A DNA stretch of 34,912 bases, taken from an uncultured Ferrovum sp. (lineage in GTDB: Bacteria > Pseudomonadota > Gammaproteobacteria > Burkholderiales > Ferrovaceae). Below the pieces are notes generated by a model, which did not search any database, was not told the origin of the DNA, and was given only the letters and a program-made list of their open reading frames with translations. Shown in pieces: positions 25,652 through 34,605 of the stretch (its first letter is position 1; every line of letters begins with the position of its first letter). The stretch spans positions 1 to 34,912 of the forward strand of contig CAIVHB010000083.1 of NCBI GenBank assembly GCA_903905585.1, written 5' to 3'. The translations under genes were made by a program, and so were the position numbers.

Positions 25652-26555
25652 GACCGACTCCCGCTTCAGTATTTTGAGGTATCTCAGGTTTTAACATTGG
25701 AAACCCGAGCGCTTCTCGGGAGTTGTAATAAGTCTGCGCTACCTGACGAGCCAATGTTCGTATTCGGCCAATATAGGCTGCACGCTCGGTTACTGAAATG
25801 GCTCCGCGAGCATCTAAAAGGTTAAAAGTATGCGAGCACTTGAGAGCTAATTCATAAGCTGGCAAGGGTAATCCAGCTTCAATAATTCTTGTTGCCTGCT
25901 GTTCATAATTTTTAAATTGCTCGAACAACCAATTCGCATCACTGAATTCAAAGTTGTAGCGCGATTGCTCAACTTCATTTTGATGATAGACATCACCGTA
26001 AGTGATACCAGGTGTCCAAACGAGATCAAATAAATTATCTTTGCCTTGAAGATACATGGCCAGCCGTTCTAGACCATAAGTGATCTCACCCAGAACAGGT
26101 TTGCAGGATAGTCCTCCAACTTCCTGGAAATAAGTGAATTGGGTAACTTCCATGCCATTTAGCCATACTTCCCAGCCTAGTCCCCAAGCGCCTAGAGTGG
26201 GGTTTTCCCAATCGTCTTCAACGAAACGTATATCATTTTTTTGTGTGTCGATCCCTAGAGCCCGCAAAGAGTCTAAGTAGAGCTCTTGAATGTTGTCGGG
26301 AGAGGGTTTGAGTACTACCTGAAATTGATAGTAGTGTTGCAAACGGTTTGGGTTTTCGCCATAGCGCCCATCTTTTGGGCGGCGAGAAGGTTGCACATAT
26401 GCCGCCTTCCAGGGCTCTGGTCCCAAAGATCGAAGAAAGGTTGCGGTATGCGAGGTACCCGCCCCCACCTCCATGTCAAAGGGTTGAAGAAGAGCGCAGC
26501 CTTGCGCACCCCAAAAATTTTGGAGTCGCAGAATCAGATCTTGAAAACTCAGCAT
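25644..26555 (-). CDS. glyQ: Glycyl-tRNA synthetase alpha subunit
   Basis: A 303-residue class II synthetase core. Diagnostic stretches are [20 protein letters not shown] near residues 20-39, [19 protein letters not shown] and [20 protein letters not shown], followed by [13 protein letters not shown]. It activates glycine and charges tRNA-Gly together with GlyS. The start ATG 26555 has no recognisable ribosome binding site. The upstream 65-bp gap to dsbB is AT-rich but shows no glycine riboswitch or T-box-like structure that I can identify. It overlaps glyS by 8 bp. Confidence 0.96.
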   Translation of the reverse strand: MLSFQDLILRLQNFWGAQGCALLQPFDMEVGAGTSHTATFLRSLGPEPWKAAYVQPSRRPKDGRYGENPNRLQHYYQFQVVLKPSPDNIQELYLDSLRALGIDTQKNDIRFVEDDWENPTLGAWGLGWEVWLNGMEVTQFTYFQEVGGLSCKPVLGEITYGLERLAMYLQGKDNLFDLVWTPGITYGDVYHQNEVEQSRYNFEFSDANWLFEQFKNYEQQATRIIEAGLPLPAYELALKCSHTFNLLDARGAISVTERAAYIGRIRTLARQVAQTYYNSREALGFPMLKPEIPQNTEAGVGHG

Positions 26556-26620
26556 GAAATGGGAGATAACTGAAAAAAATAAGTTGGAATTTTAACTTGG
26601 ATAGCCAGTTTGCTGTGGCT

Positions 26621-27136
26621 TTACGATAATTCATCCTTACTTGGTTGGGTCTGCAACCAAGCCCATCCCATCAGCAAGATAAAACAAATCAAAGTCCATT
26701 CTGGGATGCTAAGACTTAGGAATGTCCAGCCCAAAGCTGCGCACTCACCTGATCCTGAGAGAACTTTCCGAAGTACCTCAGTGAAAGGAAAGGTATCAAA
26801 CAGGTAGGATAAGCCTGGCCCACATTCAGGTAAAAGATCTTTGGGTAAATGTTGAATCCATATATGACGGATAGCAATGAAAGCACCTAAGCCGCTGCTA
26901 GCAAAAATGAGTAAGGCATAGACTTTAGCCCCGCGCGCATGCGGTCCATGGACTGCTGCTAAGAAAAAAATAATCCCAGAAACGATTACCGCAACGCGCT
27001 GAAATATACAAAGTGGGCAGGGGTCTTCACCTAGTTGATATTGAAGATAGAGAGCGAAGCCGATTAAAGCCGAGCAGATTCCCGCTCCAATCAGGTAAGC
27101 AAGGCGTCTAGAATGCTGGGGTCTGAAGCGCAACAT
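26621..27136 (-). CDS. dsbB: Disulfide bond formation protein B
   Basis: A 171-residue inner-membrane protein with four predicted helices. The first periplasmic loop carries CPLC (C40, C43) and the second carries the pair C105 (LPECGPG) and C132 (SGECAALG), the four redox cysteines that pass electrons from DsbA to ubiquinone. Length and layout match the family. It lies between lnt and glyQ on the same strand, with a 73-bp gap before it and 65 bp after it; these wider gaps suggest it may have its own transcription signals. dsbC is also in the window (9793-10545), but no dsbA or dsbD. Confidence 0.93.
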   Translation of the reverse strand: MLRFRPQHSRRLAYLIGAGICSALIGFALYLQYQLGEDPCPLCIFQRVAVIVSGIIFFLAAVHGPHARGAKVYALLIFASSGLGAFIAIRHIWIQHLPKDLLPECGPGLSYLFDTFPFTEVLRKVLSGSGECAALGWTFLSLSIPEWTLICFILLMGWAWLQTQPSKDELS

Positions 27137-27209
27137 AATGCAAAGAAATCCTTTTTAACTTGCTCTGAATCTTAAGTGGGACAGAATAAATGTGCTGACG
27201 CATGCACTT

Positions 27210-28745
27210 TCATGAAGAGAGAAGCGTAATTTTTTTGGTGTTGATCAATCCTGCAATCAAGTATCCAATAAGACACAAGATCACCAAACCAAGATTACCC
27301 TGTTGAACGAAAGGTGTGGAGCCTTCTCTACCTTGAATAGGGCTCTCAATAACGGCAATTTCTCCTTTTGGGGCTCGCGCAATGATCCGGCCATCCGCGC
27401 TAATAAAAGCGCTGACTCCTGTACTGGTGGCGCGCACCATGGGCCGCCCAGTTTCAAGCGCACGGGTTTGGGCCATTTGCAGATGTTGTTCAGGGCCCAT
27501 CGATGTGCCAAACCACGCGTCGTTGCTGACATTAATCAAAAGACTGGCCTCAGGGAGTGCAGTAATAATTTCCTCACCAAAAGCGTCCTCATAGCAAATA
27601 TCCATGCCTATTTTTTGTCCTGCTACGTTCATCACTGCTTGGCCAAGCGGCCCAATGCTTTGGCTTCCTATAGGCATTTTAAGAACGAAGCCCATCATGG
27701 GGCCGATCACACTTTCTAGGGGTATGAATTCCCCAAATGGAACCAAATGATGCTTTTGATAATATTGGGAGGGGGATACGCCTAGGCTCATCATCGTATT
27801 GTGAATTTCACCGGGTTTGGGTTCATCAAATACACCCAGCAAAATATCCCCATGGTTTCGGATCGCAACATCTCGCAGGCCATCCATATATTCAGACCGA
27901 ACGTCAGACAGCAAAACGGGGATAGCGCTCTCTGGCATGACGATGAGGGAGGAATGATTGTTTTGCGCTAGCTTTGCATAACGCTGCATACCTTCATCAA
28001 TATGCGCGGGATCAAATTTATCATCTTGCGATATGTTTCCTTGCAATATCGCAACTGAGGTGGGTTGGCCGATTCCTCTTGTCCAAGTTACATGTTGCAA
28101 TAGGGCGCCTGAAACAAACAAGCAAATCACCATCCCAACCAAGCCGCTCCATGCTTTTATGTCTTTGATATTTAAGCTCAGATAAGCAATCCCTCCTGCA
28201 AGAATGGCGCACAGTAAACTTGCACCATACACCCCCAAAATCGGAATCCAGCCCGCTAGAGGCGAATTCGGAACTTGGCTATAACCCATGGCGAGCCATG
28301 GAAAGCCTGTGCAAAACCATGTGCGCGACCATTCGATTAACGTCCAGCTTGTGGGTAAAGCTAAGAAGGCTGTGAGGTAATTTGGGTTCCTTCCTGAAAT
28401 TTTTGATCCAATACCGGCCAGGGCTGGCATCAGTGCAACAAATGCTGAAAAGGTCAGCAAACACAAACCGGCTAAGATTGCGGGCATTTCACCGTGGTCG
28501 TGCAGGCTGATATAAATCCAATGAACGCCAAAAAGAAAAAGACCTAATCCAAAAGCAAAACCTGATAGGCCGCGCTGTTCAGGTTTCTTAAGCCAAGCGT
28601 GAAATAAAAAGCTTAGGGTGAGTGGGGCAAGCCACCATAGATTGAAAGGCGCAAACGCAAGTACAGAGAAAGCCCCTGCGCAAAAAACAGGTCCAAAATT
28701 GAGGATTGCAGCAGCCAATTGGGCCGCAAAACGATTCGGAAGCAT
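27210..28745 (-). CDS. lnt: Apolipoprotein N-acyltransferase
   Basis: A 511-residue inner-membrane enzyme that adds the third acyl chain to lipoproteins. It has about seven N-terminal membrane segments (up to residue 215), a periplasmic nitrilase domain and a final membrane helix. The nitrilase triad is present: E272 (VMPESAIP), K331 (YQKHHLVPFGE) and C384 (MDICYEDAFGE), close to E267/K335/C387 of the E. coli enzyme. The start is ATG 28745, 8 bp after the corC stop; corC-lnt adjacency is widely conserved in proteobacteria. Confidence 0.95.
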   Translation of the reverse strand: MLPNRFAAQLAAAILNFGPVFCAGAFSVLAFAPFNLWWLAPLTLSFLFHAWLKKPEQRGLSGFAFGLGLFLFGVHWIYISLHDHGEMPAILAGLCLLTFSAFVALMPALAGIGSKISGRNPNYLTAFLALPTSWTLIEWSRTWFCTGFPWLAMGYSQVPNSPLAGWIPILGVYGASLLCAILAGGIAYLSLNIKDIKAWSGLVGMVICLFVSGALLQHVTWTRGIGQPTSVAILQGNISQDDKFDPAHIDEGMQRYAKLAQNNHSSLIVMPESAIPVLLSDVRSEYMDGLRDVAIRNHGDILLGVFDEPKPGEIHNTMMSLGVSPSQYYQKHHLVPFGEFIPLESVIGPMMGFVLKMPIGSQSIGPLGQAVMNVAGQKIGMDICYEDAFGEEIITALPEASLLINVSNDAWFGTSMGPEQHLQMAQTRALETGRPMVRATSTGVSAFISADGRIIARAPKGEIAVIESPIQGREGSTPFVQQGNLGLVILCLIGYLIAGLINTKKITLLSS

Positions 28746-28753
28746 AGTTAAAC

Positions 28754-29599
28754 TTATTCCTGAATGCTTGGCTCCGGTTCAGAGATACGCTCAACCATAA
28801 CAGCTAGAAGGCGGCGACTATCGGCCCGGAGTACTTGAAAGTTTAGGCCGCCAAAATTCACTTGTTCGCCGCGTTTGGGAACGTGCCCAAAGTGCCCAAT
28901 CACCAAACCACCTACAGTATCAAAATCTTCGTCGCTGAAGTTTGTTCCCAGCGCTGCATTGAAGTCTTCGATTTCAGTTGTGGCTTTGACGCGCCATCGA
29001 CCCGTTCTATCAAGAAGAATATTGTCTTCGGTTTCGTCAAAATCATATTCATCTTCGATTTCGCCGACAATTTGTTCCAGGACATCTTCGATCGTAACCA
29101 GTCCGGCTACTCCACCATACTCATCCACCACAATAGCGATGTGATTTCGGTTATTGCGAAATTCGCGTAACAAAACATTCAGCCTTTTAGATTCAGGCAC
29201 AAACACGGCAGGCCTTAACATATCGCGAACGTTAAATTCTTCTCCAGCATAGAAACGCAACAGATCTTTTGCCAAGAGAATCCCAATCACATTGTCTTTA
29301 CTTTCTTCAACCACAGGAAAACGTGAGTGCGAAGTTTCAATGACAAAAGGTATGAATTGCTCAGGCGTTTGCAAAATGTCGATCACATCCATTTGTGAGC
29401 GGGGGATCATCACATCGCGCACTTGCATTTCTGAAACTTGAAGCACTCCTTCGATCATCGACAACGCATCACTATCCATGAGGTTGTGCTCATAGGCTGA
29501 ATGCAAAAGATCGATCAGTTGTTCGCGGTCTTCTGGCTCTCGCAACAACATTGCACTTAAGCGTTCAAGAAAGGTGCGGCGGTGTGGCTGTTCGTCCAT
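28754..29599 (-). CDS. corC: CorC/YbeX-type CBS and transporter-associated domain protein
   Basis: A 281-residue soluble protein with an N-terminal helical segment, a tandem CBS pair (about 60-185, with VRDVMIPRSQMDVI and VVDEYGGVAGLVTIEDVLEQ) and a C-terminal CorC_HlyC domain (about 200-275). It was named for cobalt/magnesium resistance; the E. coli homologue YbeX is linked to magnesium efflux and, together with YbeY, to ribosome metabolism. The acidic stretch EIEDEYDFDETED links the CBS pair to the last domain. No DUF21 membrane domain is present, so this is the short form. It lies 15 bp after ybeY and 8 bp before lnt, the standard ybeZ-ybeY-ybeX-lnt order. Confidence 0.92.
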   Translation of the reverse strand: MDEQPHRRTFLERLSAMLLREPEDREQLIDLLHSAYEHNLMDSDALSMIEGVLQVSEMQVRDVMIPRSQMDVIDILQTPEQFIPFVIETSHSRFPVVEESKDNVIGILLAKDLLRFYAGEEFNVRDMLRPAVFVPESKRLNVLLREFRNNRNHIAIVVDEYGGVAGLVTIEDVLEQIVGEIEDEYDFDETEDNILLDRTGRWRVKATTEIEDFNAALGTNFSDEDFDTVGGLVIGHFGHVPKRGEQVNFGGLNFQVLRADSRRLLAVMVERISEPEPSIQE

Positions 29600-29614
29600 G
29601 ATTTTTCAAGGGCC

Positions 29615-30085
29615 TTAGTCGTTGACGTGATAGGGATTTGGAAATCCCATCTGAGACAAAATTTGAGTTTCGAGCGCTTCCATTTCGGCGGCTTCAGATG
29701 CCTTGATGTGATCAAGGCCCTGAAGGTGCAACATGCCATGCACAACAAGGTGTGCACAGTGTGCTTTAAGAGTTTTGCCTTGAGCCGCTGACTCGCGGCA
29801 CACGATAGGCCAACAGAGTGCGATATCGCCACACAAAGCCCCGCTATCGTCTTCGCCATACGGAAAGGTTAAAACATTGGTTGCGTAAGCGCGGCTTCGA
29901 AAACCTTGATTCAAGCTGAGACCTTCGTCTTCATCGACGATTCGTAGGACGGCTTGAACTGGACCAAGGAGGGCTTTTGACGCCCAAGCACGGAGTTGTT
30001 GGCGCGAGGGTAAATAGCGATCACGCAGCGCAAACTGCACGCTGAAATGAAGTGGAAAATTACCAGTAGAAGGCTCGGGATCCAT
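29615..30085 (-). CDS. ybeY: Endoribonuclease YbeY
   Basis: A 156-residue zinc-dependent RNase for 16S rRNA 3'-end maturation and ribosome quality control. The metal-binding motif HGMLHLQGLDH (H116, H120, H126) is intact, preceded by TNVLTFPYG and GDIALC as usual. The start ATG 30085 immediately follows the phoH stop (1 base between), matching family length; in-frame upstream codons reaching 30139 lie within phoH and are not needed. Its ribosome binding site is weak, so coupling to phoH translation is likely. Confidence 0.94.
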   Translation of the reverse strand: MDPEPSTGNFPLHFSVQFALRDRYLPSRQQLRAWASKALLGPVQAVLRIVDEDEGLSLNQGFRSRAYATNVLTFPYGEDDSGALCGDIALCWPIVCRESAAQGKTLKAHCAHLVVHGMLHLQGLDHIKASEAAEMEALETQILSQMGFPNPYHVND

Positions 30086-30086
30086 T

Positions 30087-31058
30087 TTAATCTGCCAGAC
30101 GCGTATAGCGTTCGTAAGCGTTGACAATAGATTGAACAAGGGGGTGCCGCACTACGTCCTCGCTCTGAAATATCGTGAAGGCGATACCCTCAACTTTTTG
30201 TAAAACATTGCGGGCATCAATCAATCCGCTCTTTTGACCGCGGTGTAAATCGATTTGGGTCACATCCCCCGTGATCACGGCTTTGGTTCCAAAACCAATA
30301 CGCGTTAAAAACATTTTCATTTGTTCTGGTGTGGTGTTTTGAGCCTCATCCAGAATGATAAAAGCATTATTAAGCGTGCGTCCGCGCATGTAAGCAAGCG
30401 GGGCAACTTCAATGATGCTGCGTTCGAATAACTTGGTGACTTTGTCGTAACCCATGAGATCATAGAGTGCATCATAAAGTGGTCGTAAATAGGGGTCGAC
30501 TTTTTGTGATAAATCTCCGGGTAGGAAGCCCAGTTTTTCGCCTGCTTCTACTGCAGGCCTCACCAGTACGATACGTTTGACTTCATCGCGCTCGAGTGCA
30601 TTCACCGCTGCAGCTACTGCAAGATAGGTTTTTCCGGTGCCTGCAGGCCCTACCCCGAAGGTGATGACATGCTCCTGAATATTGCGAATATAAGCAACTT
30701 GTCGGTCGGTTCTTCCGCGTAAGTCTGGTCGGCGTGATAGTAAAATTGGTGAAGCATGCTTGTCGTCATTTCTTTCAGCGTCACCAGATAGATCTCGTAG
30801 GCCAAGCATGATCTCTTGTTGAGAAAGATTGCGTTTAGCTGAGCGATAGAACTTCTTTATTGCTTCTGCTGCAATAGCCGTTTGGTCAGGTTGACCGAGC
30901 AGACTGAAATGCTCTCCACGGCGATGTATGGTGATAGAGAGGGTATCCTCAATTTGCTTTAGATTTTCATCCAAAACCCCACATAGATTTGCGAGGCGAT
31001 GGTTATCGACTGGAGTAAGATCTAATTCACGAGAAGCTAGAGCGTTATTCGCTGGCAC
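30087..31058 (-). CDS. ybeZ: PhoH-like ATPase (YbeZ)
   Basis: A 323-residue PhoH-family P-loop NTPase with Walker A GPAGTGKT at 137-144, Walker B IILDEAQN near 234-241 and a [11 protein letters not shown] sensor region. Residues 1-100 are a less conserved N-terminal region. PhoH/YbeZ proteins act with YbeY and are suspected RNA helicase-like partners in rRNA processing. The start is GTG 31058, supported by AGAGGGG 6 bases upstream, and lies inside the end of miaB (14-bp overlap). It is followed by ybeY and corC, the conserved order. Often annotated simply as phoH. Confidence 0.93.
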   Translation of the reverse strand: MPANNALASRELDLTPVDNHRLANLCGVLDENLKQIEDTLSITIHRRGEHFSLLGQPDQTAIAAEAIKKFYRSAKRNLSQQEIMLGLRDLSGDAERNDDKHASPILLSRRPDLRGRTDRQVAYIRNIQEHVITFGVGPAGTGKTYLAVAAAVNALERDEVKRIVLVRPAVEAGEKLGFLPGDLSQKVDPYLRPLYDALYDLMGYDKVTKLFERSIIEVAPLAYMRGRTLNNAFIILDEAQNTTPEQMKMFLTRIGFGTKAVITGDVTQIDLHRGQKSGLIDARNVLQKVEGIAFTIFQSEDVVRHPLVQSIVNAYERYTRLAD

Positions 31059-32379
31059 GCCAAACCCCTCTTAAGCTATGCGTTGCGGTTTCGCTAATCG
31101 TGACATAAGTAAATTGTCCTATCAGGCTTGCAGACCCCGGAAAATTTACCACGCGATTATTATCCGTACGTGCTGCTAATTCTTGTGCGTCTTTACGTGC
31201 ATGGCCGGTGACCAATACTCTTTGGCGTGATCCCACCATCGAATCTGCAATATGAGCAGAATGGGCATCAGTGGCCGCAAGTAAGATATGTAGCCTTTCG
31301 GTTTTGATCTCTTGGCTCACTTCATCGCTCAAGTTGGCGGCAGGGGTTCCGGGTCTGGGGCTATAAAGAAAGCTAAAGCTACCATCAAACCCGACTTCTT
31401 CAATGAGCTTCATCGTAGCCGCAAAATCTTGGTCTGTTTCGCCTGGAAAGCCTACGATGATATCGGTAGAGATCGATATCCCCGGCTTGACTGCGCGTAA
31501 ACGACGTATGATAGATTTGTATTCTAGGCTGGTGTAACCGCGTTTCATGGCTGCGAGTATTCTGTCGGAACCTGACTGCACTGGAAGATGCACATGCGAA
31601 GCAAGTTTTGGCAGGTGTGCATGGGCATCAATGAGGCGTTGGGTAAATTCAAGAGGATGAGAGGTGGTGTAGCGTAATCTTTCAAGCTCAGGAATGTCGC
31701 AGACCCACTCTAGCAGATCAGCAAAATCAGCCTGACTGCCGTCATCTAATTGCCCACGCCAGGCATTTACGTTTTGTCCTAGAAGGGTAATTTCTTGAAC
31801 ACCTTCTTCTGCCAGTGTGCTGACCTCAGCAAGAATGTCCCCAAGGGGGCGAGAGAACTCAGGACCACGTGTGAACGGTACCACGCAGAAACTACAATAT
31901 TTACTACAGCCCTCCATGATCGAAACGAAAGCAGTGGGGCCTTCCTTGCGGGGTGGAGGTAAGTGGTCAAATTTTTCGATTTCAGGAAAACGAATATCGA
32001 TCTGAGGTTTTCCACTTTGGGCACGCTCGCGCATCAGTTCAGGTATGCGGTGAATGGTTTGTGGGCCAAAAATAATATCTACCCAAGGGGCGCGTTTTAG
32101 TATGCCCGTACCTTCCTGACTTGCAACGCAACCGCCAACGGCGATGAGCACATCAGGTCGTTCTTCCTTTAGTTCGCGTAAACGTCCCAAATCAGAGAAT
32201 ACTTTTTCGGCAGCTTTTTCTCGAATCGAGCAAGTATTCAGGACGATGACATCGGCGTCCTCAGGGGTGTTGGTCATCTCGAGTTGGCGGGCCTCACACA
32301 AAAGTTGTGCCACTTTTTCCGAGTCATACTCGTTCATTTGGCAACCGAAGGTGCGGATATACAGCTTTCCAGGGTTCAA
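31045..32379 (-). CDS. miaB: tRNA-2-methylthio-N6-isopentenyladenosine synthase
   Basis: A 444-residue radical-SAM methylthiotransferase modifying A37 of tRNAs reading UNN codons. The three N-terminal Cys of the auxiliary cluster are C13 ([11 protein letters not shown]), C50 ([10 protein letters not shown]) and C84 (VGGCVASQ). The radical-SAM cluster is C159, C163, C166 (CSKYCSFC). A TRAM domain occupies about the last 65 residues. The start is TTG 32379, giving the standard distance to TFGCQMN; no ATG is available, and no clear ribosome binding site is seen. It heads the long minus-strand gene run. Upstream lies a terminator belonging to the MFS gene. Confidence 0.95.
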   Translation of the reverse strand: MNPGKLYIRTFGCQMNEYDSEKVAQLLCEARQLEMTNTPEDADVIVLNTCSIREKAAEKVFSDLGRLRELKEERPDVLIAVGGCVASQEGTGILKRAPWVDIIFGPQTIHRIPELMRERAQSGKPQIDIRFPEIEKFDHLPPPRKEGPTAFVSIMEGCSKYCSFCVVPFTRGPEFSRPLGDILAEVSTLAEEGVQEITLLGQNVNAWRGQLDDGSQADFADLLEWVCDIPELERLRYTTSHPLEFTQRLIDAHAHLPKLASHVHLPVQSGSDRILAAMKRGYTSLEYKSIIRRLRAVKPGISISTDIIVGFPGETDQDFAATMKLIEEVGFDGSFSFLYSPRPGTPAANLSDEVSQEIKTERLHILLAATDAHSAHIADSMVGSRQRVLVTGHARKDAQELAARTDNNRVVNFPGSASLIGQFTYVTISETATHSLRGVWRASE

Positions 32380-32463
32380 GGCGGCGTCAAGGGCCTGAAT
32401 TTGCAGGCTAAGTTCTTAAGAGTTGAGAGGATACCATAAGCAGCATACCCCCTCACGGAGAAC

Positions 32464-32497
32464 AAAAAAGCCTGCCCAAAGTGATGAGGACAGGCTT
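32464..32497 (-). terminator. Rho-independent terminator after the MFS transporter gene
   Basis: Read on the minus strand, a 10-bp stem (AAGCCTGTCC with GGGCAGGCTT, one G-U pair) closes a 10-base loop and runs directly into a T-tract (TTTTTTG). It sits 47 bp beyond the transporter stop codon and before the miaB start, so it probably separates the transporter unit from the miaB run. The other strand has a poorer T-tract. Confidence 0.8.
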
Positions 32498-32543
32498 CTT
32501 TGATTTCCCGCTTGCTTGGGCAAACTGCACCCAATACATGCAA

Positions 32544-34217
32544 TTACTTAAACAGAATAGCTGCTTTTTGAAAGGTCAGTGAAACCCCCCAAGCTAAGGG
32601 TAACCCAACTGCCAACCAAGCCAAAATCACAGTCATCATGCTGCTCGCTTTACTACTGACAGGATCGCTTGCGCTTACTGCAGAAGCTTGAGATTTTTCA
32701 TGGGCCAACTGCTTTTCTTTGGCTAATTCTTCGTCAGACATAAAGAACTTTTCATCCACAGGGCGAACAAGCAAATTGGCAACAAAACCAACTACCAACA
32801 TACCTGCAAGAACATAAAAGATCGGACCGTAGATCTGATCAAAGGGCACTTTAGATTCTTGACGCATATCGTGCATGTAGTTCACCACGACCGGACCTAA
32901 GATGCCTGCGGTAGACCAAGCGGTCAGCAATCGTCCATGAATGGCCCCTACAAACTGGGTACCAAACATATCTGCCAAGTAAGCCGGAATCGTTGCAAAG
33001 CCCCCTCCATACATCGAGCCAATCACGCAGAAACACGCTACAAAAAGCCCCAAAGATTTTGAACCTGCAAAATTAGAAGCCAGCAGATACATTGCGATGC
33101 CGAGGACAAAGAAAATGATATAAGTCTGCTTACGCCCCAATTTATCAGATGAAGAAGCCCAAACAAAACGCCCAGCAATGTTGAACAGGGACAGTAAGCC
33201 TACAAAACCTGCAGCAATTGCAACAGCGCTAGCCAATAATTCTTTGTTGGCCTTTAGCTCAGCAAAGCCAAGTTCTGGATGACCAATTAAGTTACCCGCA
33301 AAAGTTTCTTGCATCATAGGGGAAGCTGCACCGATGATACCGATGCCAGCCGAAACGTTCATGCACAGAATGATCCATAAGAGCCAAAACTGAGGTGTTT
33401 TATGAGCGTTATGAAGATGAACGTGGCGGGATGCAATCATGGTGCTCCCCGATGCAGATTGAGGTGGCACCCAACCTTCTGGTTTCCAGCCGGTGGCCGG
33501 AACCCGATATCCCATTGCACCACTCAGCATAAATACAGCATAAATCGCAGCCATGGTCAGAAACGTTTCCCAAACACCTGGAGTGGTAGGCGTTGCGAAT
33601 TTCGCCATCAACATGGTGGCAAGTGGGCTGCCAATCATTGCGCCGCCACCAAATCCCATAATCGCCATGCCTGTTGCCATACCGCGACGATCAGGGAACC
33701 ATTTGATTAAGGTTGAAACGGGAGAGATGTAGCCTAAGCCGAGGCCTATGCCACCAATCACACCAGATCCTAGCCAGATCATCCACAATTGGTGCTGATA
33801 AACACCATAGGCTGAAATCAGAAGGCCGCCGCACCAGCACAATGCAGACACTATGCCTGCTTTGCGAGGGCCGGAGCGCTCTAGCCAGCCGCCCCATATA
33901 GCAGCGGAGCAGCCTAAAACTACAAAAAACAGAGTGTAAAGCCAACCCAAATCAAATTGAGTCCAGTTACAGTCGGTAGCACTCAGAGCGCGGAGGGTGC
34001 CAGCAAATTTATCAGCGAAAGTGACCGCACCTGCTGCGCAGGCAGCAATGGGCTTACCATCAGCGCCAAGCAGAATACCCTGAAGTGGTTTCCAAAATAC
34101 CGAGAATCCATAGGCCATGCCAATACAAAGATGAATGGCAAGGGCTGCGGGGGGGACGAGCCAGCGATTAAATCCAGATCCAGCAATCGTTCGTTCTTTA
34201 TCAAGCATAGCGAACAT
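32544..34217 (-). CDS. OFA-family MFS transporter with C-terminal small-subunit-like helix
   Basis: A 557-residue major facilitator of the oxalate/formate antiporter (OFA) family, with twelve membrane segments and typical loops: GGIGLGLGYISPVSTLIKWF (about 150-170), RRGMATGMAIMGFGGGA and, in the second half, GRFVWASSSDKLGRKQ. Substrates of this family are small mono- or dicarboxylates; the particular one cannot be read here. A polar linker rich in Ala and Ser follows, then a thirteenth hydrophobic helix at about 527-557 (VILAWLAVGLPLAWGV). This resembles the separate ~40-residue small-subunit proteins that accompany such transporters in other Burkholderiales, apparently fused here. The start ATG 34217 has AAGGAG 9 bases upstream. 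A strong terminator follows, and a divergent helix-turn-helix gene lies 388 bp upstream. Confidence 0.88.
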   Translation of the reverse strand: MFAMLDKERTIAGSGFNRWLVPPAALAIHLCIGMAYGFSVFWKPLQGILLGADGKPIAACAAGAVTFADKFAGTLRALSATDCNWTQFDLGWLYTLFFVVLGCSAAIWGGWLERSGPRKAGIVSALCWCGGLLISAYGVYQHQLWMIWLGSGVIGGIGLGLGYISPVSTLIKWFPDRRGMATGMAIMGFGGGAMIGSPLATMLMAKFATPTTPGVWETFLTMAAIYAVFMLSGAMGYRVPATGWKPEGWVPPQSASGSTMIASRHVHLHNAHKTPQFWLLWIILCMNVSAGIGIIGAASPMMQETFAGNLIGHPELGFAELKANKELLASAVAIAAGFVGLLSLFNIAGRFVWASSSDKLGRKQTYIIFFVLGIAMYLLASNFAGSKSLGLFVACFCVIGSMYGGGFATIPAYLADMFGTQFVGAIHGRLLTAWSTAGILGPVVVNYMHDMRQESKVPFDQIYGPIFYVLAGMLVVGFVANLLVRPVDEKFFMSDEELAKEKQLAHEKSQASAVSASDPVSSKASSMMTVILAWLAVGLPLAWGVSLTFQKAAILFK

Positions 34218-34330
34218 GAGTTTGTTCTCCTTTAAATCGGGCGTAGCGACACCCTATAGTCGTTTTGTTTTTAGGGGTTTTGACTCCAAACTATTATCCC
34301 CGTGTTCAACTACAAGCGGTTCTTATAGAA

Positions 34331-34349
34331 CATTAAGAAATACTTAATG
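34331..34349. promoter_or_regulatory. Perfect inverted repeat, candidate operator
   Basis: CATTAAG, a 5-base spacer (AAATA) and CTTAATG form an exact 7+7 dyad. A third copy of the half-site, CATTAAG, is at 34400-34406, centred about 63-69 bp away. The dyad is too AT-rich, and lacks a T-tract, to be a terminator. Its place between two divergent genes, one encoding a winged-helix protein, suggests a binding site; the protein that binds is unknown. Confidence 0.45.
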
Positions 34350-34373
34350 CCTTCGTTATTGTTTACGAAAGAT

Positions 34374-34394
34374 ACCTTAAATACTTCTTTAGGT
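34374..34394. repeat. Imperfect inverted repeat
   Basis: ACCTTAAA (34374-34381) and TTTAGGT (34388-34394) are inverted copies with one extra base in the left arm, separated by 6 bases. It lies between the perfect dyad at 34331 and the third CATTAAG half-site at 34400, so it may be part of the same control region. It could also be chance in AT-rich DNA. Confidence 0.3.
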
Positions 34395-34563
34395 GTAAGC
34401 ATTAAGACAAGTTTTATTATTTATAAACGTTGCGTTGCAGCATGATCCGCATGAAACAAATTTCAAATTCAATACATCGCCTTCGTTCCATTTAATTTGC
34501 CCGAATCAGTTACATACTTTGTAAATAAAAGCAGATTCCACTCAGTTAGTATTAAACGACTTT

Positions 34564-34592
34564 TTGTCAATTCAGCCCAAAATCATTATTTA
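34564..34592 (+). promoter_or_regulatory. Weak candidate promoter of the regulator gene
   Basis: TTGTCA (5 of 6 matches to a -35 box) is followed after 17 bp by TATTTA (3 of 6) and overlapping TATATA-like sequence. If used, the transcript would start only a few bases before ATG 34606, which itself lacks a good ribosome binding site. Confidence 0.25.
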
Positions 34593-34605
34593 TATAGATG
34601 AACCC

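Larger units (their letters stand above)
34218..34605. other. AT-rich divergent intergenic region
   Basis: This is the only gene-free stretch over 300 bp in the window. It separates the transporter from the divergent regulator-like gene and must hold the promoters of both. It contains no open frame with a credible start site. Short inverted repeats cluster in its middle (listed separately). It has stop codons in all frames and no tRNA-like fold that I could recognise. Confidence 0.7.

Noticed and set aside
26556..26620. Glycine riboswitch or T-box upstream of glyQ
   Set aside because: The gap is only 65 bp and shows no paired stems of the needed size.
27303..27719. A 138-codon open frame on the plus strand inside lnt
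   Set aside because: It lies wholly antisense to the catalytic domain of Lnt, whose triad and length are intact. The translation has no domain-like pattern and no ribosome binding site was evident.
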